Below are positions 1 through 5,864 of a stretch of 11,868 nucleotides of DNA, piece after piece. The notes below the pieces were generated by a model. That model saw only the letters and a list, made by a program, of their open reading frames with translations. It made no database searches and was not told the origin of the DNA. Numbering within the stretch: position 1 is the first letter of the stretch; the number at the start of each line of letters is the position of its first letter. Made by a program: the position numbers and the translations under genes. Origin of the DNA: Thermoleophilaceae bacterium (lineage in GTDB: Bacteria; Actinomycetota; Thermoleophilia; Solirubrobacterales; Thermoleophilaceae); contig JACCZR010000195.1 in assembly GCA_013695855.1 (NCBI GenBank), positions 1 through 11,868 on the forward strand, written 5' to 3'.

Positions 1-318
1 GCGGCCGAGGACGCCGATCGCGCCAGGCACGCGCCGCAGCGCGGCCACCGTGGACAGGAGCCCGCGGGCAGCGCCGCGGCTGACCGGCGGCGACGCTCGC
101 GCTCCGGCCAGCAGCTCGGCCACCTCGTAGTGGGCCACGAAGCGCTCAGGGTGGGCGCCGGTGAGCACGATCCCTGTCACCCCGGGGTCGCTCTCGGCGC
201 GGCGGCCGAGGGCCTCGAGCGCCCCGACGATCTCGTCGTCCATGAGGGCGAGCGGCGGGTTCTCGATGGTGGCCACCAGCACGCCACCACCACGCTCCTC
301 GATTCGAACGCTGCCCAC
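1..318 (-). CDS. Enoyl-CoA hydratase/isomerase (crotonase) family protein, N-terminal part
   Basis: The gene reads leftwards off the window edge, so only the first 106 codons are present. The protein begins VGSVRIEERGGGVLVATIENPP, which is the usual opening beta-strand pair of crotonases ending in the conserved N-P. It continues through a helix (LMDDEIVGALEALGRRAESD) to GVTGIVLTGAHPERFVAHYEV, the family's 'ivltG...~F.aG.Dl' strand and oxyanion-hole segment. Here the usual G-x-D is H-Y-E. Crotonases hydrate or isomerise acyl-CoA thioesters in the cytoplasm, but the substrate cannot be told from this fragment. The GTG at 318 is chosen because AGGG (327-330 on the opposite strand) lies at Shine-Dalgarno distance. 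Only 34 bases separate it from the divergent ohr gene, so any promoter must overlap ohr. The family call is firm; the exact enzyme is unknown. Confidence 0.8.
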   Translation of the reverse strand, partial: MGSVRIEERGGGVLVATIENPPLALMDDEIVGALEALGRRAESDPGVTGIVLTGAHPERFVAHYEVAELLAGARASPPVSRGAARGLLSTVAALRRVPGAIGVLGR

Positions 319-352
319 GACGACGACCCTAACCGATAGAAGTCCAGCCAGC

Positions 353-792
353 ATGGCCAAGATGCTCTACACAGCCGAGGCCCACGTCACCGGCGGGCGC
401 CGCGAGGGACACGGTGAAACCACCAGCGGGTCGGTCGAGGTCGACCTGCGGATGCCGCCGGAGCTCGGGGGCGAGGGCGGGGGCACCAACCCCGAGGAGC
501 TCTTCGCCATGGGCTACGCGGCGTGCTTCGAGAGCGCTGTCACCACCGTCGCCCGCCGCATGAAGGTCGATACGGGTGGGACCTCGGTCGACTCCCGGGT
601 GTCGGTGATGACGGGTGGGGGCAGGAGCTTCAAGCTCGAGTGGAGCTGGACGTCCACGTGCCGGGCCTCCAAGCTGACGCCGGCCAGGCGGTGGAGCTCG
701 TGCGCGCAGCCCACGCGGTCTGCCCCTACTCGAACGCCACGCGCGGCAACATCGGCGTGGCGCTCACGGCCAACGGACACGCCGTGGATTGA
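353..792 (+). pseudogene. ohr: Organic hydroperoxide resistance protein Ohr (OsmC family), one-base frameshift
   Basis: Ohr is a cytoplasmic thiol peroxidase that reduces organic and fatty-acid hydroperoxides with two cysteines. The ATG at 353 opens MAKMLYTAEAHVTGGRREGH, followed by the LGGEGGGTNPEELF block and GYAACF with the peroxidatic Cys58. The Arg16/17 and Glu48/49 regions needed for catalysis are present. After codon 96 (FKLE, ending at 640) the frame breaks. Adding one base between 640 and 641 restores VELDVHVPGL and then AHAVCPYSNATRGNI with the resolving Cys124, ending at the TGA at 790-792. The repaired protein would be 146 residues, normal for Ohr. The conservation on both sides suggests either a very recent mutation or a sequencing/assembly deletion. 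No MarR/OhrR gene is visible nearby. Confidence 0.88.
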
Positions 793-823
793 GGCCTTTG
801 GGCGGCCGCCTCGGATCGCCGTC

Positions 824-915
824 CTACAGCTCTCCCGCGCAAAGGTTGGCCAGGGCGTCGAGACGTAGCGCCACCTGCTCGTCGGGCATTGCGTCGACCA
901 GGCCCGCGGCCTCGC
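824..915 (-). pseudogene. Possible C-terminal remnant of an unidentified minus-strand gene
   Basis: On the minus strand an open frame reads roughly EAAGLVDAMPDEQVALRLD and then ALANLCAGEL, ending at TAG (824-826). It has the alanine/leucine/acidic helix-like composition of real high-GC actinobacterial coding sequence. The plus strand over the same stretch makes no recognisable protein. It meets the NudC fragment on the other strand at about 912-920 and has no start or upstream part of its own. I do not recognise a family. It could also be chance, because long open frames are common at this GC content. Confidence 0.25.
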
Positions 916-1322
916 GACGATCGCCTTCTGTTGGGCCGCCAGAGGATGTGGCCCGTGCGCCGCTACTCGGCGCTCGCGGGGTTTGTGGCGCCGGGGGAGA
1001 GCCTCGAGGCGGCCGTTGCACGGGAAGTTCTCGAGGAGGTGGGAGTGACCGTGGGCAGGCCCGAGTACCAGACTCGCAGCCCTGGCCCTTTCCGGCCTCG
1101 CTCATGCTCGGCTTCACCGTGCCCTGGCGCGGCGGCGAGCTCGGCGGCAGCGACCCCGAGCTCGAGGACAAGCGCTGGTTCGCGCGCGAGGAGGTGGCCG
1201 ACGCGACCCGCGAGAACTCGTGGAGCGAGCCCGACGGCGGCGGCGACAGCCTGCTGTTGCCCCCACGCGCGGCCATCGCGCGGCGGCTCATCGAGGGCTG
1301 GCTCTCCACGCTCGGCGGGTGA
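913..1322 (+). pseudogene. nudC: NudC-type Nudix hydrolase (NADH/NAD-capped RNA pyrophosphatase), 5'-truncated and frameshifted
   Basis: Read in two frames, this is the C-terminal Nudix half of NudC, which cleaves NADH, related dinucleotides and NAD caps to mononucleotides. The first frame gives DRLLLGRQRMWPVRRYSALA, then a perfect Nudix box from GFVAPGE through REVLEEVGV (about 981-1050; G-x5-E-x7-REU-x-EE-x-GU). The frame breaks after CAG at 1069-1071. One extra base there restores SQPWPFPASLM, the NudC-specific SQPWPFP signature that separates NADH pyrophosphatases from other Nudix enzymes. It continues to LIEGWLSTLGG and the TGA at 1320-1322. The N-terminal domain and zinc-ribbon that normally precede the Nudix fold are missing: upstream of about 913 the frame loses similarity and the minus-strand remnant begins. 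No credible start codon exists. A dead fragment or a mis-joined assembly are both possible. Confidence 0.8.
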
Positions 1323-1412
1323 AGGAGGCGGCCCCGCCCGCCCGCGCGAGGCCCACCACCAGGTACGGCCCGGGCGGGAGCGCTGGGCGCTCGCCGGGCC
1401 CGCAAAGCAGAG

Positions 1413-1434
1413 AGGGCGCCACCAGGGGCGCCCT
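1413..1434. terminator. Hairpin terminator in convergent space
   Basis: A perfect 8-bp inverted repeat, AGGGCGCC (1413-1420) and GGCGCCCT (1427-1434), encloses a 6-base loop. Read on the minus strand it lies 35 bases after the stop of the RiPP precursor gene and is followed by the pyrimidine-rich CTCTGCTTTGC. Read on the plus strand it lies 90 bases after the NudC stop. It most likely ends the RiPP operon and may act in both directions. The T-tract is weak, as is usual in high-GC actinomycetes. Confidence 0.55.
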
Positions 1435-1468
1435 ATCCGAAGTCAGGACGGGCTGCGCGGCCCGCTCG

Positions 1469-1669
1469 CTAGTCGCCGCTGAACGGCGACAGCTCCTGCG
1501 GGCGGCGCAGCTCGGGGTTGCGCTCGGACTTCCGCATGCTGGGGCCGCCGACCGGGGGGGGCGGGGTATTGCAGTTGGTGAAATCGCACGGGCCGGCGGC
1601 CGGCGGCAGCGTCGCCTCGCGCCCGGCCTTGACCCTGCGCCGGCTGACCTCGATCGAAAAACGCTCCAT
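1469..1669 (-). CDS. Putative azole/azoline (TOMM/LAP-type) RiPP precursor peptide
   Basis: This 66-residue ORF starts at ATG 1669, seven bases after a perfect GGAGG and 15 bases after the stop of the YcaO gene, on the same strand. No recognised protein family fits, but its position and layout match a modified-peptide precursor. There is a charged N-terminal segment (MERFSIEVSRRRVKAGREAT) suited to a leader, then LPPAAG, then PCDFTNCNTPPPPVGGPS with the only two cysteines (Cys28, Cys33) and Thr31/Thr35 as likely cyclisation sites, then a charged tail ending SPFSGD with Ser61 and Ser64. The four-proline run is encoded by an 8-base C tract (1554-1561), so the frame after residue 39 is less certain than before it. 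A one-base longer tract would give a different tail ending at 1443. The terminator hairpin follows. Being a precursor is inferred from context; the ORF itself is well supported by its ribosome binding site. Confidence 0.65.
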   Translation of the reverse strand: MERFSIEVSRRRVKAGREATLPPAAGPCDFTNCNTPPPPVGGPSMRKSERNPELRRPQELSPFSGD

Positions 1670-1676
1670 CTGCGAA

Positions 1677-1681
1677 CCTCC
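1677..1681 (-). promoter_or_regulatory. Strong Shine-Dalgarno site of the precursor gene
   Basis: GGAGG on the minus strand lies 7 bases before the ATG at 1669 and just after the YcaO stop (1684-1686). It is the strongest ribosome site in this operon, as expected where a precursor peptide is needed in excess over its modifying enzyme. Confidence 0.75.
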
Positions 1682-1683
1682 GT

Positions 1684-3525
1684 CTAGGGAAAGGGGTGAG
1701 GAACATATGGTCCCGAGCGCACAATGTCCAGCTCTCGACCCAGTACCCGTCCGTCGGGCAGGCGCTTGCTCTCGGCGAGCCGCGGCATTCCGAGCGGCTC
1801 GCGGTCGTAGCCGAACGAGATCGGGAGCAGGCCCGGCACCAGCGCGCGCACGACGTGGAAGGGACGCGCGGGCACGCAGGTCAGGTCGACGAAGACGGGC
1901 TCGCCGATCGCCCGGACCGACTCTTCGAGCGGGGCGTCGGCGCCCAGGACCTCCCGAGCGTCGACGCGCTCGTCCGACCCGAAGAGGAAGCGGTCGGCCT
2001 CCAGCTGCTCGGGCTGGAGATGCAGCAGCAGGTGGTCCTTGGGCCGCTCGACCTGCGTCAGCTCGGTCGGTGGGTCTTCTTCGATGTGAGTCGAGTAGCG
2101 GATCCCGTCCGCCTCGAGCACGGCCTTGCGGGCGGCCTGCACCGGGTCGGGGTCACAGCTCGCCCCGAGCCGCAGGTCGGCCTCCCCGTGCATGGCGCAG
2201 AGGATCACCGGGTCCGTGTCGAGCGTGAGGTTGACCAGGGCCGTCGTAAGGCCGTCGTCCCGAGCGACCTGGGCGATGTGCGCCTGCACGTCCTCGGGCA
2301 GGGTCGTCACCTCGAGCAGCTCGCGCGTGATCCCCTGGAGCCAGGTCCACATGATCGCATCGCGCTCGACCAGCTCCCGCAGAGCCCGCTCCCGGGCGCC
2401 CGCGTAGCTCGAATACGCGGCCACCCCGTTGCTCGAGGCCGCGACGACCGGCGGCGCCTCCACGTTCGGGTCGGGGAAGGGATAGTGGACGGCGTCGGCG
2501 ATCACCCACTGCCGGGCGCCGTCGGCGGCGACGCCGGGCAGCCAGTGATGCACCGCCTCGGGGTCGTAGCGACGACACCACGTGGCGGTCTCGAGCTGGC
2601 GTTCGTTGAGCGTGTACAGCTCCGCCGTGGGCAGCACGTTGGGAAGGTCGCGTTCACGCGCGCGCACCAGCGGCGCGCGTGAGACCTCCCCCGAGGCGAA
2701 GCGCTCGGCGGACTCCGCGCGGGCCATGACGGTGGCCCGCTCGGCGTCGCGGGCCATGCCCCGGGCCCAGTCCTCGTACGGGGTCCCGATCGCCCGCAGG
2801 TTCGGGCTGGCGTAGCGGGCGGAGACCAGCTGCAGCTGACCGCCGGCCATCGGCTCGGGCGCGCGGAGCTCGAGCAGGGGTCCCAGCCGGTGGGGCGCCG
2901 AGCAGTCGAGCTCGAAGAGCGCGGCGGCGGGGAGGGAGCTCACCCCACCGCGCAGGAGGTCGAACACGTGCAAGCTGTGGCCGTCGAGCCCGGCCAGCCG
3001 CTCGAGCGCCTCGGCCACCTGAGCGGCGTCGGGGACGTCCCCGACGGTCGAGTGCTCGCGCCAGATGGCGAGGTAGGAGTACACCGCGCGGCGCCCGGGC
3101 GGGTCGATCCCCGCTACGAAGCCCCGGACCGCCTGCCGCGCGGCGGCGGCGGCGATGCCCTCCGGCAGGACGAGGAGCTCCTCGGAGGTGTGGGCAAGGC
3201 GGACGGCCTCGCCGCGGGCGCTGCGTCTGATCGCTTCGGCGAGGGGAAGCGAGGACAGCTCGGGGAGTGAAAGGGCGGTGCCTCGCCGCAGCGCGCCGGC
3301 GGACTCGAGCTCGTCGAGAAGGCCCGCCGCCTCCTCCTCGGCGACTCCTGTCAGTGCGGCGACGGCTTGCGGCGTCGCACCCGCCGCGAGCAGCTCGACG
3401 AGGCCCTTCCTAACCTCGAAGCGCCCCTCGAGGTCGACGCGCACCTCGTCCTCAGGTCCGACGCACAGGATCCCGAGCGTCATCACCCCCGCGAGCCAGC
3501 GCGGGTCGAGCGAGCGAGCGCTCAC
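1684..3525 (-). CDS. YcaO cyclodehydratase with N-terminal peptide-recognition-like domain (azoline-forming)
   Basis: The 613-residue protein belongs to the YcaO family, which uses ATP to cyclise Cys/Ser/Thr side chains of a precursor peptide onto the backbone, giving thiazolines or oxazolines. Residues about 15-85 (LGILCVGPEDEVRVDLEGRF, then AAGATPQAVAALTGVAEEEA and LLDELESAGAL) look like the winged-helix RiPP recognition element that holds the leader. Residues 100-235 are a poorly conserved middle region. The YcaO catalytic region follows, with ATP/Mg motifs A-x6-E-x2-ER (264-275) and ARERALRELVERDA (Glu379, Glu384, Glu387, Arg388). The C-terminus is PYVPHPFP, matching the proline-rich PxPxP end typical of azoline-forming members. 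The GTG start at 3525 overlaps the SagB stop by four bases (GTGA), so translation is coupled. No separate ThiF/E1-like partner is present, consistent with a fused recognition domain. Unlike its neighbours it is intact. Family call firm; product unknown. Confidence 0.88.
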   Translation of the reverse strand: MSARSLDPRWLAGVMTLGILCVGPEDEVRVDLEGRFEVRKGLVELLAAGATPQAVAALTGVAEEEAAGLLDELESAGALRRGTALSLPELSSLPLAEAIRRSARGEAVRLAHTSEELLVLPEGIAAAAARQAVRGFVAGIDPPGRRAVYSYLAIWREHSTVGDVPDAAQVAEALERLAGLDGHSLHVFDLLRGGVSSLPAAALFELDCSAPHRLGPLLELRAPEPMAGGQLQLVSARYASPNLRAIGTPYEDWARGMARDAERATVMARAESAERFASGEVSRAPLVRARERDLPNVLPTAELYTLNERQLETATWCRRYDPEAVHHWLPGVAADGARQWVIADAVHYPFPDPNVEAPPVVAASSNGVAAYSSYAGARERALRELVERDAIMWTWLQGITRELLEVTTLPEDVQAHIAQVARDDGLTTALVNLTLDTDPVILCAMHGEADLRLGASCDPDPVQAARKAVLEADGIRYSTHIEEDPPTELTQVERPKDHLLLHLQPEQLEADRFLFGSDERVDAREVLGADAPLEESVRAIGEPVFVDLTCVPARPFHVVRALVPGLLPISFGYDREPLGMPRLAESKRLPDGRVLGRELDIVRSGPYVPHPFP

Positions 3526-4005
3526 GTGCCGAGCGTGATCCCGAGCAGTGGGACGGCCGATCCCGGCAGGCCGAGCAGCCGGGTGGCAGACGCCTCGTCC
3601 ACGCCGCCGATCGCCCTCACGGGGATGCCGGCCTCGGCGCCCACCAGGTAGGCCATCTGCATCGCCGCGCCCGCTTCCATCAAGGCGAAGCGGTAGGCGC
3701 GGTTGGAGTACTTGAACGCCGGCCGCTCGACCTCGGCGGAGGCCACGATCACCGGGTTGCCCGAGTGCAGAAGGGCGTCGTGGGCGTCGTAGGGACGAAG
3801 GCGTCGGCGGCGGTCACCGGCTCCTCGCTCACGAGCCCGAGCTCTCCCGTCTCGCCGTCGAAAAGCCAGATGCCGGCGGGAAGCTGCCCCACTTGCCGGG
3901 GGGCGAGGACGTGGATCACGAGCGAGTAGAACGCGCCCGCCGAGGGGACCGTGCGCCGCCCGCTGCGGACGCGGCCGTACAGCTTGCTCTCATGCAGAAA
4001 TCCAG
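3522..4005 (-). pseudogene. SagB-type FMN dehydrogenase (azoline oxidase), N-terminally truncated and frameshifted
   Basis: SagB-type nitroreductase-fold enzymes oxidise azolines to azoles with FMN. The visible part starts near HESKLYGRVRSGRRTVPSAG (about 3988 downwards), the family's 'RRTvPSAGaLYPle' core, and continues AFYSLVIHVLAPRQVGQLPAG. After FVP (about 3792) the frame breaks. One added base gives YDAHDALLHSGNPVIVASAE, then KYSNRAYRFALMEAG, the conserved 'KY..R.yR..l.eaGh' helix, and the end LLGITLGT with TGA at 3522-3524. Roughly the first third, including the usual RRSxR FMN-binding segment, is missing. Beyond about 4005 the frame runs into the lower-GC GH43 island. With both defects it is very probably inactive, unless the deletion is a sequencing error and the missing part lies elsewhere. 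It overlaps the YcaO start by 4 bases, as intact pairs do. Confidence 0.8.
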
Positions 4006-4965
4006 TCAACCGACGAGCGGGCGAGGGGCGGATCTTGCTGGGAACCCATTTCCAATGGTAGGCCACCCGTTCACCCAACGAATCCTGTCCAGAAGCAGGG
4101 ACCTCTTCCTGAAAGTGGAGTTGTAGGCGTGATACACGTAGTAGTCCTCCCCGCCTACCGCCATGCGGCTCCCGTGCCCGGGGCACTTCCAGGGCCCGTC
4201 ACCTCTCAGAATGGGGTTGCCTGGGTATCGCTCCCACCCTCGCGTGAGGTGGCGAGATCTCGCCGCGCCTACTCCATACGAGCAATTTACCCCGCAGCAA
4301 TCGGACCCCGAATAGACCATATACCAGTAACCGCCGCGGCGAAATAGCGACGGCGCCTCTATGACCCCCGATTCCCAGCCTCGGGGAGATGCCGTCATGA
4401 CCTTGATCCGTCGCCCGAGGACGGAGTTGCGATTTATAGACACTCTCTGCATCCAAATCCTGGAAGGGTCCATCTTAGAGTTCCTTTGACTCTTCCAGAC
4501 AAGCCATACCTTGCCGCCGCTACTCCGGATCACAAAGGGATCGATAGCCCCTCTGTTATGGCAGAAAAGCACGCCCCGGTCGCGATAGCCATACGGTCTT
4601 GTGACTTCGCTGCTGGCTATGCACAGCTTGTCCCGGTAGCGGGCGGTGTAATACATGTATGTCCGCTTCCCGTAGCGGAAATACTCAGGCGCCCAGTAAC
4701 TGCCGTTCGTTCCCCGGGGCGGCTTTCGGAACGCTGAACCTGCTCGCTTCCAGTTATAGAGATTCGAAGAGCGGAAAAGAGGAAATACTCCTTTAGAGCC
4801 GCGATACCTCTCTGAGGTTGCCAGCCAGAATTGCTTGCCAACCCTTGCGATACCCGGATCTGGGTAATCCCCCCGCACGACAGGATTCGCAGCTGCTCCA
4901 CAGGGGACCAGTAGGGTGAACCCGAATGTGATAGCCCCAATCAGCCAGCTGGAAGCCTTGTTCAT
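4006..4965 (-). CDS. Secreted glycoside hydrolase family 43 enzyme (arabinanase/arabinofuranosidase/xylosidase type)
   Basis: The 319-residue protein has a signal peptide (MNKASSWLIGAITFGFTLLV, then PCGAAANP) and a five-bladed GH43 fold. The three acidic catalytic positions are visible: Asp36 in DYPDPG (general base), Asp142 in AIDPFVI (pKa modulator) and Glu203 in VIEAPSLF (acid). Supporting motifs are YWAPEYF (90-96) and CPGHGSR with His264, which in GH43 sits near the bound ion. Such enzymes remove or cleave arabinose- or xylose-containing plant polysaccharides outside the cell; the linkage cannot be fixed from sequence. The last ten residues (from about 309) run into the GC-rich SagB sequence and may be junction-derived. 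Codon use has many A/T third positions, unlike all neighbours, which suggests horizontal acquisition. No good Shine-Dalgarno is seen before ATG 4965. Confidence 0.85.
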   Translation of the reverse strand: MNKASSWLIGAITFGFTLLVPCGAAANPVVRGDYPDPGIARVGKQFWLATSERYRGSKGVFPLFRSSNLYNWKRAGSAFRKPPRGTNGSYWAPEYFRYGKRTYMYYTARYRDKLCIASSEVTRPYGYRDRGVLFCHNRGAIDPFVIRSSGGKVWLVWKSQRNSKMDPSRIWMQRVSINRNSVLGRRIKVMTASPRGWESGVIEAPSLFRRGGYWYMVYSGSDCCGVNCSYGVGAARSRHLTRGWERYPGNPILRGDGPWKCPGHGSRMAVGGEDYYVYHAYNSTFRKRSLLLDRIRWVNGWPTIGNGFPARSAPRPLVG

Positions 4966-5229
4966 CTAAGAACGTTCGCCGACGGATGGTTGGACTGTGA
5001 TCATGGATCATTGCCAGGCTCTAACCGAGACTTGGGAGTCGGCCTGTTCAGGACATCTCGTTGCTCCTCTTGAGCAGCGAACCGACCGCATGCTAGCCAT
5101 GTGTTGTTGTCGTTCTGCTGCCTGTAAAGAGCAGCAACCGCGCGTGGCCCTCAATCCGCGCGACCCTCCCGCGCAGCTCGTCGTCGGGCAGCGCCCTACC
5201 CGGAGTCCTCGAGCATCAGCCCCGCGAGG
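4966..5229. other. Intergenic space spanning the right edge of the low-GC island
   Basis: From 4966 to about 5137 the sequence has the lower GC of the GH43 island and should hold its promoter (minus strand), but I see no convincing -35/-10 pair. An inverted repeat TGATC-ATG-GATCA (4998-5010) lies about 35 bases before the GH43 start and could be an operator. A 6-bp hairpin, TGCTGC/GCAGCA (5116-5136), has no T-tract. Above about 5137 the sequence returns to high GC and holds the remnant listed separately. Confidence 0.4.
5093..5216 (-). pseudogene. Possible broken small gene downstream of the UspA-like gene
   Basis: An ATG at 5216, 13 bases after the UspA stop, gives MLEDSG and then TAG. In the neighbouring frame the next 22 codons (5194 downwards) read ALPDDELRGRVARIEGHARL, then LL, which looks like an acidic/basic helix of a real actinobacterial protein. 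It then enters lower-GC sequence at about 5137 and stops at 5093. A one-base excess near 5197 would join the two parts. I recognise no family. Chance remains a serious alternative. Confidence 0.2.
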
Positions 5230-5715
5230 TCAACGACCCCGCCCCGTGACCGCGCCGAACGGCGAAAGCAGGCCCAGGCGTTCGGGCTCCTCGCGCTTGT
5301 GAGTCTTGGGCTCGGGCGGCGGTGGGCGGGCCACCACGTGCTTGACCGGGACGTCGGTCAGCTTCGCGACTCGGTGGGGGAGGTCGACCTGGAGCCATTT
5401 CGAGCTGCCGGTCGGCAAAGTCGCCACCACGACCTCGTCGAAGCGCCGCGGGTCCCAGATGTCGTGAACGGCCGCGATCGGGTCGTGGTCGCCCACGGCG
5501 CCGCTCACCTGCAGTCCCGCCTCCTTCATCCGCGCCAGCCCGATGTCGAGCCGCGCCGCGGCCGCCTCGCTCCCCGCGCTTCCCACCACCGGGGCGGGAA
5601 TGAGCAGGGTGAAGCGGCAGCGGCCCTGGGCGGCGCGCTCGGTGAGCGCCTCGATCAGCTCAGGCGAGTCAGCCGTCACATTCGCGACGACGAGCACGCT
5701 GTATTCCCAGGTCAT
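5230..5715 (-). CDS. UspA-like universal stress protein
   Basis: The 161-residue cytoplasmic protein has the Rossmann-like UspA pattern. A first strand YSVLVVANVTADSPELIEAL is followed by a second strand CRFTLLIPAPV, a long helix with DIGLARMKEAGLQVSGAVGD, then GDHDPIAAVHDIWDPRRFDE and strand VVVATLP. The usual nucleotide-binding G-x2-G-x9-G-S/T end is replaced by TLPTGSSKWLQVDLPHRVAK and VPVKHVV, so ATP binding is doubtful. The last 25 residues are a proline/charge-rich tail. ATG 5715 is preceded by AGGAGG on the minus strand (5722-5727). The gene is divergent from the LolA/ABC operon, 149 bases apart. Members respond to stress or bind small ligands; the specific role is unknown. Confidence 0.75.
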   Translation of the reverse strand: MTWEYSVLVVANVTADSPELIEALTERAAQGRCRFTLLIPAPVVGSAGSEAAAARLDIGLARMKEAGLQVSGAVGDHDPIAAVHDIWDPRRFDEVVVATLPTGSSKWLQVDLPHRVAKLTDVPVKHVVARPPPPEPKTHKREEPERLGLLSPFGAVTGRGR

Positions 5716-5864
5716 GGCCGGCCTCCTCCCGCTCGTATCTGCTGCAACGAGCCTATCGCCCCGGCGGGCCGCTTGCTTGGTCGCGGGGTCTGCGTCTGGC
5801 TGTCAGAGTTCTTTCAAGCGCTGGGCCTAGCTTGGATGCCAACCTCAGGAGGGGATCCATTCAC
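5716..5864. promoter_or_regulatory. Divergent promoter region between the UspA-like gene and the five-gene operon
   Basis: This 149-base space must drive the UspA-like gene leftwards and the operon rightwards. A strong Shine-Dalgarno AGGAGGGG (5847-5854) serves the ATG at 5865. GATAGGCTCG-like sequence on the minus strand near 5748-5757 could be a -10, but no well-spaced hexamer pair convinced me for either gene. If the operon's response regulator autoregulates, its direct-repeat site should lie here; I could not pick one out. Confidence 0.4.

Noticed and set aside
1684..3538. Long plus-strand open frames opposite the YcaO gene
   Set aside because: They are antisense shadows caused by high GC; only the minus strand gives recognisable YcaO motifs.
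5116..5136. Hairpin TGCTGC/GCAGCA as a terminator of the UspA-like gene
   Set aside because: Only six base pairs with a nine-base loop and no T-run on either strand.
4005..5137. The low-GC island as an insertion sequence or integron
   Set aside because: No transposase or integrase ORF and no convincing terminal inverted or direct repeats; only a 7-base AACCGAC is shared near both ends.
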